64,000 nt of DNA from Eonycteris spelaea (GCA_003508835.1 PUFA01000081.1:4154001-4218000); one strand, 5' to 3'; positions 23,295-34,689 are shown, numbered from the stretch's first letter. Translations and numbers: made by a program. The notes: generated from the sequence alone by a model not told the origin.

Positions 23295-23515
23295 TTTTTG
23301 ATGATAAAAATGTTCCGTATTAATATTAATATGCTGATTCTCATATTGTACTATAGTTTTGCAAGATGTTACCCCTTCATGTATTGGTTTTCTGAGTGAA
23401 AACTGGGAAAAACTGGGTGAAGGATGCGTGAGATCTCTCTAAATTATTTCTTACAAAGTCACATGAATCTATAATTATCTCAAAATAAACATTTAATTAA
23501 AAATTTACTGTTATG
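23295..23515 (+). mobile_element. LINE-1 (L1M-type) 3' end carrying a short insertion
   Basis: 'ATTGTACTATAGTTTTGCAA' with 'GATGTTACC' is followed, after an extra 27-30 bases, by 'ACTGGGTGAAGGATGCGTGA', 'GATCTCTCTAAATTATTTCT' and 'CTATAATTATCTCAAAATAA', the L1M 3' UTR in order. The extra bases at 23371-23400 are a copy of 22839-22868. Confidence 0.75.
23371..23400 (+). repeat. 30-bp templated insertion inside an L1 tail
   Basis: It interrupts the L1M consensus between GATGTTACC and ACTGGG and matches 22839-22868 at 28 of 30 bases, direct orientation, 532 bp apart. Confidence 0.8.
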
Positions 23516-23629
23516 AAATAATATTTAGTATACACAATTAATTAAACTGCTTTTAAAATATGCAAACAGCTCCAATAAATTAATGAGAAAACTATCAGCA
23601 TGTTGGATAAAGTAAGTGACTCCATTACT

Positions 23630-23785
23630 TATTAACTTTGTGTCACAGGGCAGAGTACTCACTCAGTCTTTCCAAGCCTCGATCTCCAAGATCAAATGTA
23701 AACCAAAATGTCTACTTTAAGGCATTAAGAGAGGAACAAGAGACAGCACAGCCTCTAAAACGCACTGCCTGGCTTACTGAATTAA
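23630..23785 (+). mobile_element. Possible MIR fragment
   Basis: 'TTTGTGTCACAGGGCAGAGT' then 'CTCAGTCTTTCCAAGCCTCG' resembles MIR box-B and core. The 3' part is poorly matched. It directly abuts the L1 5' end at 23812. Confidence 0.4.
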
Positions 23786-23811
23786 TAAAGGCTGTACTTA
23801 CTTAGATTTCT

Positions 23812-26115
23812 GGTAAAAATTGTGAAGTAGACAAATGCTGTGCTTGCCTCCTCTCACAACCACATCAAAACTACAACTAAATTCCAGAACCACCATCACT
23901 GAGAATGGCCAGAAGTCTAGATGAGCAGAGGTCTTACAACTAAGGACATACAGACAAAGCCCTATGGAGACTGTTAGTAAGGGCTGAGACATGAAATAAG
24001 CTGCTCTCACACCCACACATGGCAGTTAAAAATTGGGAGAGTTATTTCGGCTGCAGATGTCCCCTTGAGGAGCAAGGGGGCCCAGTCCCACACCAGGCTT
24101 CTGAGCTGAGGATTTCAGTGCCAGAAAGAGAAGTCCCCACAACTTCTAGCTGTGAAAACCAGCAGAGATTATGCTTGAGTGAGACAGAGGGTAGCTGGAG
24201 TCCCAGGCATTCCTTTTAAAGGACTCACACACAGACTTATTCACTGATGGACTCCCTCTGAGCTATAGCACTGGGGCAGTAGCTCAGAAGTTGCCAGGGA
24301 CATACAGAAAGAAATAGAATTGTCTAGCTTCAGAGCAAGGCTAGAGGGACAGCTTTCTCTCAGAAGTACTAGCAGAAGCCACCGTAACTTTTGAAGCCCT
24401 CCCCTCACTCAGCATGCGTATACAGGCAGTCACCATATCTGAATTTCCACCAACCTGGGTAAAACTGTTTGCTCCACCGGGTGATTACATGAGACCCCTG
24501 CCCCACCCAACTTGCAGGTCTTCCAAAGCCACTTTCCGTGGTTTTTCATACAAACAACCTGTCTTGGCTCATGCAGCAAACTTTCATAAAATCTCTCAAA
24601 GGCTCACAAACTCCCAAATAGTAGCATTTGGCCTTGGCATGCTCTATACTTCTTGCTGAGGAGTTCTAAGCTTGATACTAGAGGCAGTTAGCCTCAGTTC
24701 AGAGCTTAGTGTCTCCAAAGCATCTTCAAGCCCAACACAAGTGATAACCATCTGCAGATCATTTTATAGTTCATAAGAAGCGGCACCAGGCAGGGCACAG
24801 GCAGCAGCTGACCTTGAGCTGTAACAGAGCCCCTCTCAAGAGGTCTGAGCACCAACACACCTGGTGTCCAGCTTCAGATCCAGAAAACCACCCAACCACC
24901 TCCACAAAAGACTCACCCAAAGATCAGACTAGGCAGGCACCAGAGATCTGCTAAAGCAAATCTTGCTCTGTAGTCATGGCCAGTTCTTACAATGAAATTG
25001 GCCCATAGGCCAATTCCTCCTATTGATATACAAACATCAAACAAGTTTCAACTGCTACAGGAGGACTCATAAGACCCACACAAGAGACACGCCTGGAGCA
25101 CCCAGTTCAGGTAACTAGAGCAACGGTGCCACTGGGCCCCACAAGACATCTACTATATAAAGCCACTCTATTCAGACTGGGAGATACAAAAGCTCTATCT
25201 AATAGTAGATAGAAACAAACACAGGGAGGCAGCCATGATGGAGAGACAAAGAAACATGTCTCAAATGAAATAATGGAACAAAGCTTCAGAAAAATAACTA
25301 AACAAAATAGAGACAAGCAACCTAACAGATACAGAGTTCAAAATATTGGTTATAAAGAGGCTCAGTGATTTCAGTGATAACTTTAAGAGATAAACACATA
25401 CAAATAGAAGTAGAAAACTATAAAAAAAAACAGAAATGAAAAATACAGTAACCAAAAAAATAATAATTAGAGGGAATCAACAGTACTTCAGAGGAAGCTG
25501 AGAAATAAATCAGTGATTTGGAAGATAAGGTAACAGAAAACACCCCATCAGAGAACAGCAACAAGAAAAAAAGAAGTTAAAAAATCTGAGGATAGTTTAA
25601 GGAGACTTTGAGACAACATTAAGAGTATTAACATTTGCATCATAGGGGTACAAGAAGCAGAAGAGAGAGCAAGGAATTGAAAACCTGTTTGAAGAAATAA
25701 CAGAAAATGTCCCTAACCTAACAAAAGAAATAGACATATAAGCCCAGAAAGCACAGAGAGTCCCAAACAAGATGAACCCAAAGAGACCTACCCAAAGATC
25801 AATAAAATGCCAAAAGTTTAAAGAAAAAGAATCTTGAAAGCAGCAAGAGAAAAGCCATTAGTTACCTCAAGGGAGCTCCCATAGGAAATAGCTGCTTTCT
25901 CAACAGAAACTTTGCAGGCCAGAAGGGACTGGCGTGAAATATTCAAAGTGATTAAAAGTGAGGACCTACAATCAAGAGTACTGTACTCAGAAAAGCTGTC
26001 CTTTAGAGTTGAAGGAAAGAAAGATCTTCCCAGGCAAGTAAAAGCTAAAGGAGTTCATCACACCAAAACAGTACTACAAGAAATGTTAAAGGGACTTCTT
26101 TATGAATATAAATAT
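23812..26115 (+). mobile_element. LINE-1 5' UTR and ORF1 region (element A, first part)
   Basis: The sequence begins with a degraded 'GGTGAAGTAG'-like L1 start, then 'GCTGTGCTTGCCTCCTCTCA' and 'GTCCCCTTGAGGAGCAAGGG', a mammalian L1 5' UTR with its usual higher GC. From about 25240 the DNA follows ORF1. The coiled-coil and RNA-binding regions are broken by stops. The C-terminal part is still readable at 25912-26121 (ARRDW, IFKV, LQEMLKGLL). ORF1 protein normally binds L1 RNA in the ribonucleoprotein; this copy cannot make it. The near-complete 5' end is unusual, since most L1 copies are 5'-truncated. The element continues at 26839. Confidence 0.8.
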
Positions 26116-26121
26116 AAATAA
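25912..26121 (+). pseudogene. L1 ORF1p C-terminal remnant
   Basis: A 69-codon open frame carries the ORF1p C-terminal signature: ARRDW near the start, IFKV, LYSEKLSFR (family LYPAKLSFR) and LQEMLKGLL at the end. The upstream two-thirds of ORF1 are out of frame or interrupted. A fossil with no expected function; the Met used by the open frame is internal. Confidence 0.8.
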
Positions 26122-26838
26122 TTAGAATGGCTATTGTCAACAATATGTGTACTAATGAGTATTAGAGAGATTGTGGGGGAAAAGGAATTTCCCCTGTTGG
26201 TGAGAATGTCAATTAGTGCAGTCACTATGGAAAACAGCATGGAGGTTCTTCAAAAATTAAGAAGAAAATTACCATATGACTCAGCAATCCTCTTCTAGGT
26301 ATCCACCCCTAAAATTTGAAAATATTTATTTGTAAAGATATGTGCACCCCGATATTCATTTCAGCATTATTTATGGTGGCCAAGACATGCAAACAACTAA
26401 AATGCCCTTTGATAAATGATAGGATAAAGAAACTGTGGTACATATATACAATGGAATATTATTCAGCCTTTAAAAAAGATGAAATACTGCCATTAGTGAC
26501 AACATGGATGGATCTTGAAATTATCAGCTAAGTGAAATAAGTCAATAAAAGTGGAGAACCATGTGATTTTACTTATATGTGGGATATAAAACTGAAAGCA
26601 ATAAATGAAAAAGAGAAACAAAAACTCACACAGACAACAGTTTTAGAATTTACCAGAGGGAAAAGGGGTTGGGGGAGGTAGACAAAGGTAAAGAGGATCA
26701 ACTATATGACAATGGAAGGAGATTTGACTTTGGGTGGTGAACACACAATGTAATATCCATATGACATATTATTAAATTGTATATTTGAAACAAATTTATT
26801 ATTAACTGTCACTAATAAATTTAATAAAAAAAGAATTA
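26116..26838 (+). mobile_element. LINE-1 3' fragment (element B) nested in element A
   Basis: It starts in the 3' end of ORF2 and contains YTMEYYSAFKK and TTWMDLE remnants in the frame 26316-26531. It continues through the purine-rich 3' UTR (GGGAAAAGGGGTTGGGGGAG) and ends 'CTAATAAATTTAATAAAAAA', the tail shared with the 22.57 and 46.8 kb copies. It is flanked on the left by the end of element A ORF1 and on the right by the start of element A ORF2, so it inserted later. No clean target duplication is visible. Confidence 0.75.
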
Positions 26839-27168
26839 AAAAGTACCAAACCATTTACAAAATAAATGAATAATAAAATGGCAATAACTACATGTCTATC
26901 AAAAATTATTTTAAATTTAAATGAGTTAAATGCTCCAGTCAAGAGACACAGTATGGCTAAATGGATAAGAAAACAAAAACCTTACATATGCTCCCTGCAG
27001 GAAGACCCATATCAGATCAAAGACACACACACAGACTGAAAGTAAAGGGATAGAAAAAGATATTTCATAAAAATGGAAATTAAAAAAAAAGCAGTGGTAG
27101 CAACGTTTATACCAGACAAAACAGACTTTAAAACAAAGGATATAATAAAAGACAAAGAAGGACCCAGT
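26839..27168 (+). mobile_element. LINE-1 element A, start of ORF2
   Basis: 'ATAATAAAATGGCAATAACT', 'GTTAAATGCTCCAGTCAAGA' and 'CTGAAAGTAAAGGGATAGAA' are the opening of ORF2 (endonuclease N-terminal region). It directly continues the ORF1 part that ends at 26115 once the nested element B is ignored. Many substitutions; no open frame. Confidence 0.75.
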
Positions 27169-27772
27169 AATTCCCCATCTGTGTACTTATCTTAAAAAAT
27201 CCAAGACACAATTTAAAAGGACATGTGTATCTACATGTTGATTGCAGCATTATTTACAATAGCCAAGATATAGAGGCAACCTGGGTGTCCATCAATGGAT
27301 GGATAAAGAAGAGGTGGTATATATATATACAGTGAAATATTACTCAACCATAAAAATGAAGTCTTGCCATCTATAAAAACATAAATGGAACTAGAAATTA
27401 TTTTGCTGAGTGGAATAAGTCAAAAAGACAAATATCATGTGATTTCACTTATATATTGAATCTAGAGAACATGGTAAACAAACAAAACAGAAACAAGCTC
27501 ATAGATACAGGGAGCATTTTGATGATTGCAAGATTTTGTTGGGGTGGGTAAGGGATGGATGAAGGGAGAGGGAATTAAAAATTACGAATTTGTAGTTAAA
27601 ACAATAGTCATGCCTATGTATAGTATAGTATGGGGAATATAGTCAGTAATATTGTAATAATTATTTATGGTGTCAGATAGGTACTAAATTACATAAATGT
27701 CTAATGCCTGTATTGTACTCCTGAAACTTATATAATATTGTATGTCAAATGTAATTTTAAAAAATTTGAAAA
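27169..27772 (+). mobile_element. LINE-1 element A, ORF2 end and 3' UTR
   Basis: The sequence jumps from the ORF2 start to 'GACCCAGTAATTCCCCATCT', near the ORF2 3' end, then 'ATTTACAATAGCCAAGATAT', 'GATTTCACTTATATATTGAA' and the 3' UTR ending 'TGTATGTCAAATGTAATTTT'. About 4 kb of ORF2 (most of the endonuclease and the whole reverse transcriptase) is missing, so this is an internal deletion. The tail differs from element B, as expected for a different and older subfamily. Confidence 0.75.
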
Positions 27773-27779
27773 TAATGGC

Positions 27780-28130
27780 TGTACTTAAATTCTCAAAAGA
27801 TATATATAACAAGGTACCAGTTTTACTGATAAAACTGGCAAATTTTAAAGAATATTAATTACAACATTATGTAACATAGCAAAAAGTTCCTAAACGCTTA
27901 ATGAATAGTAGAATTATGGGATCCTGTATGTTGGTATTTTATGACATTATTTTAGATATTTCATAATGTAGAAAAACACTTAATGATATGAAAAATATTC
28001 ACTATATATTGACTAAAAATTTTATAAAATATTATGTGATTTTGAATAAATATGGATACCAAGACTGAAAGAAAGTGCAAAACAATAAACAAAAAAGAAA
28101 TATATCCTAATTTTGATAGAGTAGTAAATT
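27780..28130 (+). mobile_element. Older L1M-type 3' UTR fragment
   Basis: 'AATGTAGAAAAACACTTAAT' with 'ATGAAAAATATTCACTATAT' and 'AAGACTGAAAGAAAGTGCAA' resembles the L1M 3' UTR. It is more diverged than the neighbouring L1s. A 9-bp-stem hairpin (27817-27838) lies near its left edge. Confidence 0.5.
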
Positions 28131-30320
28131 AGGTTCAAAACTATGGAAAAGAATAATTGCCATTTTGTGTTTGAAGGAATAAACATACATAAATTCAGTG
28201 AATAGCAGCTATAATAGAAATGTAACTATTGTGTTACATTAGGCTAAGGAAAAATAGGTATGTTAATAGGATTACATGGAAAATCATGTTTGAATTGTGA
28301 AGTGGAACCATGTTTAAAATAATGCCAATGGGAATATATTCTGTGTGTTAACTGGCACTTTTATGGTATTTAAGCAAGCTTATATTACCCCATTTCCTAA
28401 AAATCTCTGGATACTACTATTCAGTCACTGTGAATTATAAATTTCACTGTTTTATTTCCAAGTATTTATTTCCTTCAATGGAAGGTTTTTGTTGGTTGGT
28501 TGTTGGTTGTTTTTGAGTACAATTTATAAAGGGTAAGTATTTCAGAACGTTACTGAACTTTGTCAAGAACAATAGCTGAAGAGAATGTGTTAGAAAAAAG
28601 AGCATAGATTAATTTCACTTAAATTTACTGATGCTTGGTGAGATCATTTTATAATTATAGGTATTGATTGAAGAAAATGCTCTTATTATTTTCTTTTTCA
28701 TTTGGTGCACCAAAGATCTTTGTTCCATTAAATTTGGTTATGACAGTTAATGTAGATAGATAATTGTGTATTTCAACCTCAAGTCGATTAAGTTTATAAA
28801 AAATCAAGTAATAAAGTAAAATATCATGGGAAAAAAGTAATTCCCCATAAAATAACTTTGAACATAGAGAAATATTTAACCCTTAACTAGCAGAAACATT
28901 AACCAGAATAACTAACATTAATAACAGAAAAATACCTATCTCTGAATGTAAGATAACCATTATAATATCATAGCAGTGATATGCTTCACAATGAAAAATT
29001 CAATGGAAATAAAATTATTAAATGTTTTTAGGGGAAGAAAAGCATTCATTTACTAAAATGTCTATTATACACAAGTTGTGTCTCCCCAATTCAGTGGATT
29101 ATAAAAAATTTCCTTTTTTTTTTCAGTTGCATATATATTTATATGAAAAAATATTTTGAAAAACATTAATGAGAACAGAACCAGCCATACCCTTTATTAA
29201 AAAGACTAACAGTCATGTCCACAATTTGAAGAAATTATTAAGGCATATAATAGAATTATATATTTTTAATCCACATTTTAGAAGTCCCTAAAGATTATTT
29301 AAGTCAGTTTATCCCAATAAAAATTATTTTCCTAGTTAGAGAAATAAACAGAAAACAGAAGAGAAGATAGAGTGAGAAATAGCCTTAATTAATGCTTACC
29401 AAGAGGGAAGGAGCGAAAGTTTGTGAACCAGTAACTTCCTACTCTGCCTCTTCCAGGAAAGTATCTCAGTAATCTCTGAATTTATACCTGTGGGAATAGG
29501 TAAAACTTTTATTTACATAAGTTCTAATATATGATATAATCATTAGGATTAAATAGAAAGTAACTTAAACAATTGAAATAGTTTTCACCCCTAATAAAGT
29601 GTACAAACTTTTACATATAGAAAATTCCCTTTCCCTTACTTAGAAAAGAGCAAATTCAATTTCAATTCATTACATATTAAATGTCAATAAATTTACTTCC
29701 TTTATTTTATCCTTATTATTGAGCCTCCATTGACAATTTAGGGTATATATTGATATTTATCACTATTAAGCATAGTGGCATATAATTTTTTCCTGTGCTA
29801 GATTAATTTTTTACCTTTTTGCATCAATTGCACAAGACAAACTTACTTCAGTGGTCTGAAAGTTGTTCATTTCCAGGAAACAAAGAACATAATTTAACTT
29901 ACATTATGACCTATCAATTAAAATTAAACAAAAGGATTTCTTTTGTGTTCATATATATATAGTTATGGGGCAGACCAATTCCCTCTTTTGTCTCAAGCAT
30001 GCTCATAGAATTTTCAAAGACACAGAATTTACATTATAAGAGTCAATAAATTTTTCAGTACAAGTGCCTTGCTCTGTGCTTCACATAACATAATTAACAA
30101 ACTAAACACGGTATGTAGTGAATCCAGGTGTCAAGATGATGTTTAATAAAACATGGGACTACTTCCAATGATTTGATTTGTTTTGAGTTATAATTTTGAG
30201 ACTTTGCACTGTTGAACACTAACCTAGATTTTTCACAGTAAAATTAAGAGGGTTAATTTTGCTTCTTTGAGAGTGAATCATTTTATCTTGTTCCCAGTGA
30301 ATGATATGTATTTCCTTTTT
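28131..30320. other. Anonymous AT-rich DNA
   Basis: Roughly 2.2 kb without a gene or repeat I can name. A small TTGG-rich run (TTGTTGGTTGGTTGTTGG) is at about 28489-28507. Confidence 0.55.
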
Positions 30321-30460
30321 TCTCTATCTCTATCTCTATCTCTATCTCTATCTCTGTCTCTGTCTCTGTCTCTGTCTCTATCATCTCTATCCCTATTTAT
30401 CATTTCTACCATCTCCCTCTATATCTATATCTAGATCTATATCTATCTATATCTAGATAA
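30321..30460. repeat. (TCTCTA)n(TCTCTG)n hexamer microsatellite and related tract
   Basis: A hexamer array changes from TCTCTA units (about 30321-30352) to TCTCTG units (to about 30378), then degrades into CTATAT/CTAGAT units to 30460. The last base of the unit switches within one array, indicating expansion after a point change. Confidence 0.9.
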
Positions 30461-30544
30461 ATTATTTTGGTCTGAGTTGCATGATATGCTGTAACACTTC
30501 CATTTTATTTAAATGTGTATAATGTTTCTATAGATCATTCTCTC

Positions 30545-31215
30545 ATTAAATAATTATTTACTACTATATGCCAACCAATGGGAAATACAATGGTAAGGAG
30601 GATCTATGTGATATCTTTCCTCATGAAACTTATACTGAAGTAAGGGTGGCAGAAATGACATAAGTAAAAGTATAATTAAATATAAAACCAATCTGTGATA
30701 ACTAATAATTTGATGCAGTCACTTTAAATAGAGTAGCTAGAGAAAACCCCTGGGGGGCATTAAGCTGATCCTGATAGTTAACTATAAATTAATTACTCAT
30801 GCAAAAGTGGGGTTGGGAGGTTTTCCTAGGACAAGAGTGTATGCTTTGATTTAGGAAAAGGTTTGGCCAGTTCTATTAATTACCGAAGAACATTGTGGAT
30901 AGAGGTAGTGAACATAAAGAGAATGGCCCTGTTTTAAGTTGGTGATGTAGATATTAGTTCAAACACAAAAGACATTATAGATCATGGTTAAAAATCTGGA
31001 TTTTATTCTAAGGGCAATGCAAGTCATGAAGTTTTGTTTTTAACAGTGGAGGGGAATGCATTGGGTTATGGCTATGCATGGAAAATGCACTAGTAATCAA
31101 TCAATCATTCAAGTGAAATATGGCAGTGTCTTGGATAAGGATAGTGGTTATAAAAATGAAGAGAACTGAATACATTTGAGCTATGTTATCAAAGAAATCA
31201 ATTTAACTAATCTCA
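30545..31215 (+). mobile_element. Ancient dispersed mammalian repeat (copy 2)
   Basis: 'TTTACTACTATATGCCAACC', 'AATACAATGGTAAGGAGGAT', 'CTCATGAAACTTATACTGAA' and later 'TCTGGATTTTATTCTAAGGG' follow the family seen at 55.4 kb (there 'GACTTTGGCTTTACTATGAG'). It is non-coding and diverged; the family name is not recalled with certainty. Confidence 0.5.
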
Positions 31216-31261
31216 ATTCCATTTGAAGATAGGATATTCAGCATATATAGCTGTTATTCTA

Positions 31262-31373
31262 TAGTGGAATTTCTCAACAGCAGCACTATTGACATTTGTA
31301 TCTGACACTTCACTGGTATGGGGGTTGTCCTATGCATTATATCATTCTTGGCCTCTATGCACTAGATGACAAC

Positions 31374-31422
<49 letters not shown>

Positions 31423-31506
31423 CTGTCTTGATAATTCAAAAATGAATTCAGACATTGCCAAACATTCCTTTTAGGGGCAAAATTTCTCCCAGTTGAGAAT
31501 CACTTC
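31262..31506 (+). mobile_element. hAT-type MITE with internal (CA)n
   Basis: Left 'TAGTGGAATTTCTCAAC', then 'GCACTATTGACATTTGTATC', 'GGGGGTTGTCCTATGCATTA' and 'GGCCTCTATGCACTAGATGA'. Right 'GACATTGCCAAACATTCCTT', 'CTCCCAGTTGAGAATCAC'. This is a known short hAT-like family with CAGTGGTTCTCAAC termini. The (CA)n array at 31375-31421 has replaced the 'GCACCCCCCAG' region. No matching 8-bp flanks remain. Confidence 0.75.
31375..31421. repeat. (CA)n microsatellite
   Basis: About 23 uninterrupted CA units inside the hAT MITE. Confidence 0.95.
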
Positions 31507-31774
31507 CCTGTAGTGATAGGTTTAGTATCTAGCTTATTGAAGAGCAACAAGCTGGGAACAAAACAAAAATAAATAAGTTTTACTCCACGGAAGAAGCAGA
31601 GAAACTTTCAATGATACCACAGGCTGAGAAAAAAAGTAGGGGTATTTTTCTGCCTCCATGATTTCTGTTATGGGATCAGTATCACACTTTCTGGTGTTGA
31701 AACATCTTCCTCTATCTATCTCTATCTCTGTATGGCAGTGTCTTCCATTTACGTTGAAGTGTCAGTTGGACTGA

Positions 31775-31825
31775 GCTGTGGTTTGCAAACCATGGTGCAC
31801 ACCAGAATCTCATTATCTTGGCAGT
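31775..31825 (+). mobile_element. MER5A-like hAT MITE, left part
   Basis: 'GCTGTGGTTTGCAAACCATG' and 'GGTGCACACCAGAATCTCAT' match the MER5A left end (CAGTGGTTCTCAAACTTTGG, GTGTGCACCAGAATCACCT). The right part is found 167 bp further on. Confidence 0.6.
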
Positions 31826-31992
31826 TTCTTTCATCCTTTCCTTTTCCCCTTCATTCAACAAATATTTATCAAATGCTCACTCTCTGCCAAACATGTGTTA
31901 GAAATTGAAGAAATATTAGAAATAAGAGGGAAAAAAAATCTGCCTTCTGGAAATTATCCCTAGTGTGCAAAACTCGATAGAATTGTAAGTTT
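31826..31992 (+). mobile_element. Fragment of the ancient repeat splitting a MER5A
   Basis: 'TTCATTCAACAAATATTTAT', 'CAAATGCTCACTCTCTGCCA' and 'TCTGCCTTCTGGAAATTATC' fit the 5' part of the ancient repeat described at 20.4 kb. It lies between the two halves of a MER5A-like element. A 61-codon open frame spanning it has no meaning. Confidence 0.5.
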
Positions 31993-32110
31993 TCAGGCCC
32001 CAGCCAGAAATTCTCATTTTATTAGACTGGGATGAAGCATAGGAATTTGACTTCTTATAAAGCATCTAAGCCTTAAAAGCTTTTTATGATTATACTTTGA
32101 GAAACATTGA
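31993..32110 (+). mobile_element. MER5A-like hAT MITE, right part
   Basis: 'CAGGCCCCAGCCAGAAATTC' and 'ATTATACTTTGAGAAACATT' match the MER5A right half (GGGCCCCACCCCCAGAGTTTC, CACACTTTGAGAACCACTG). Confidence 0.6.
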
Positions 32111-32164
32111 GTTTGAGTCTAAATAGAAATCTTTTTGAGGTATCAGAAGAGATTCAGAAATCAT

Positions 32165-32330
32165 TTATTTAAAAATAAATATACATATAGGCATATGCAT
32201 AAACATGTATAGGTATCCATATACTTACATATATATACATATATACAAATATGTATATAATCATAAATACATACATATATACACATGCATACATGTTTAT
32301 ATCTATGTCTATCTAACATGCCTGTGGTAA
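32165..32330. repeat. ATAC/ATAT-rich degenerate microsatellite
   Basis: Imperfect TACATATA and TATACATG units over about 165 bp. Confidence 0.8.
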
Positions 32331-32795
32331 TCTAAACAATTTGCTAAGTACTTTGGTTGATGTAAAGGTTTATAAGACAGTATGTTTTTTTTCTCAAAAT
32401 ATAATAATAACGTGTGTTTGTATGTGTATGTATATCAATACATACCACTATATAAAATAATTATATTTCTGTCTACAATCACCAGTTAAAAATTTGGGGA
32501 AATATTTTCACCAACTATAGAGCACATGCTTGAGGTGGTCTGAATTATTGTGTAATATGCACAATAAGAAATTTAATTTGGAGAGTCTCGGGCAGCCATC
32601 TTCTATCACAGTTTTAGAAACTGCAACAAAGAAAACTGCCTAAGATTGGCACACATAGTGCTATGGAGAGAGAAAAACAAAAACAAAAACATGAAGTACG
32701 TTCAAATAGAAATCTCATAATTATCCCCAAAGTAGGCATTTCTAATTTCAGCATTTTGATTTTGTCTTTTTCACAGGAAATTCTAAGGGCTATGG

Positions 32796-32945
32796 CAGTG
32801 GTTCTCAAACTTAATATATGAGAATCACCTGAAGAGCTAAGAAAGCATTCAAAGGCTCAGGTGTGTGGAAATGGCCTGGCTTTGGCAATTTTAACAATTC
32901 TTCAGTGATTCCCATACATACCAATGTTGGTGCACGTCTGAACTA
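32796..32945 (+). mobile_element. MER5A-like hAT MITE
   Basis: It begins CAGTGGTTCTCAAACTTAAT and continues 'GAGAATCACCTGAAGAGCTA'. The middle and right end are diverged ('GGCAATTTTAACAATTCTTC', 'TTGGTGCACGTCTGAAC'). The left terminal repeat is intact and unmistakable. Confidence 0.75.
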
Positions 32946-33079
32946 CAGGCAGAAAAGCAGCAGAAATTATTTGTTTAACTGTAGTAAGTGATACTCCCAA
33001 GTAACATAAGATGCTATTGAAAAATAGAGTACTAGTGTATTGTAGACATTTATTAAAAAGTCCTATGTTATTAGAGGAA

Positions 33080-33290
33080 CTTGTTGGTTTTAATAGATAT
33101 GAAATAGTATGTCAGTGTAGTTTTAATTTGCCTTTCTCCCATTATAAGTGAATTTGAGCATCTTTTCATATGTTTAAAGGTCAGTTGTATATCTTTCTGT
33201 GTAAATTATTGACACATATTTTTAACTTTTCCAATATTTAAGAGTTTTATAGGTAAAGATATTAGTCTCTTATTCCTCTTTTGAATAAAA
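33080..33290 (-). mobile_element. LINE-1 fragment (end of ORF2), reverse orientation
   Basis: 'TTTTAATTTGCCTTTCTCCC', 'TTTGAGCATCTTTTCATATG' and 'TTTATAGGTAAAGATATTAG' are the reversed L1 ORF2 3' region (TTTTGATTTGCATTTCCC, TTGAGCATCTTTTCATGTG). Confidence 0.65.
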
Positions 33291-33969
33291 GGAAAAGATT
33301 ACAAAGATGATTCTCTGTTGCAGGACCTACATAGGAAAAGATAAAAGGGATGTAGAGTAGCAAATAACTGGTGTGTTGGACTACGGCAGTGATTCCAAAT
33401 GTGGGATTCGCCTTGGGAAGTGTGAATGAGGATTTAGATATGTGGATAAGCTATTCTTATAATTATATCAAAAAGTCAATTTGGCAGTATTTAATAATCT
33501 TGTGGTTTTTTTTAAAAAAAAGTAAAAGGCCTTATTCTCAGAGCTAAATGCAGAAAATAATATCTACTTGTATTTTAACAACATTATTTTATTGTTTTTA
33601 TTTTATTGTTGCCTTTTATTTTATTTTTATGGTAAGATTTTGTACTTATAAAAAAGAAATACAATATCATCAAAAACCCACTTAATGTCAGTAAAAATAG
33701 TATCAAGTTGAAAAGAAACAAACCAATAAGTAATAATATAGGTGATGCTTGGACTTGGCCAAATCATGTAAGTGGTTCTAAAATAAATTTTATGCTTAAA
33801 TTTACTCTTTATAAGTATTCAGTGAATAGCTATAAGCATTTTTAAAGTTCTATTTTTCTCATTAAGAGGTGTTATCTGAGATACTCTGGCTCAGATGAGA
33901 TGGTGGTACATCCAAATGAGGTAGTCTTTTAGCTTTTGGTTCAGTTTTATCTCAACATCCTTACCATTT

Positions 33970-34022
33970 CAAGAAAAGGAAGAAGGAGGAGGAGATAGAT
34001 GAGGAGGGGAGAGAAGAAAGAA
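33970..34022. repeat. Purine (GA-rich) tract
   Basis: About 50 nearly uninterrupted purines (AGGAAGAAGGAGGAGGAGAT and onward). It could form triplex DNA; otherwise simple sequence. Confidence 0.85.
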
Positions 34023-34689
34023 GTCTTGTATTTTTAAGTAGATAGGTTTGGCATATGCCTGACAGATGAATAAGATAGCAAACATTTATGATAAGTGAAT
34101 GATAATCCAAGTCTCCGATCCCTAATAACTGGTTGCAGGATTCTCACTTCAGCAGGCCTTTACATAATCCCTGTGAGAGGTCCATGACTCCCTTCAGTTT
34201 TGAACATACTTCTTGAAAAGTATTACTTACTAAACATTCTATATTAATTCTCAAAATTCACTCTTATTAAACATAATTTTTTTACAATCTTTACAACTGA
34301 GGTCACATAAAGGACATTAAAGAAAACATATAATTTTATACTCAGAATTGTTATTTTATAGAATTTTGCATAAGTTGCTTGAATTTTTTTAAATAACATT
34401 TTTGATATAAAACTAATTTTTTTTTGACAACCTCCTGTTCCATTTCCAACATTCTCCTCAGAGAACATTTTCATAAATTTTAAAACTTTCCTGATACTTT
34501 CAAAAACAATTTTATAATAATTTAAAAACATTTATACAGCTGTAAATAGTTTCATGGATGTTTTCTATAAATTTCATCAAACCATTTTCTCTAGTTTGTA
34601 TCTTGAATTTTTCATTTAATATTACTTTGAGATACACCTATAATGAGGATATATAAAAATACTTGCTTATAATATGCATAAATTTGCTA

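Noticed and set aside
24019..24659. Two forward open frames (24019-24219 and 24414-24659)
   Set aside because: Both lie inside the L1 5' UTR of element A and do not match L1 proteins; chance frames in GC-richer non-coding DNA.
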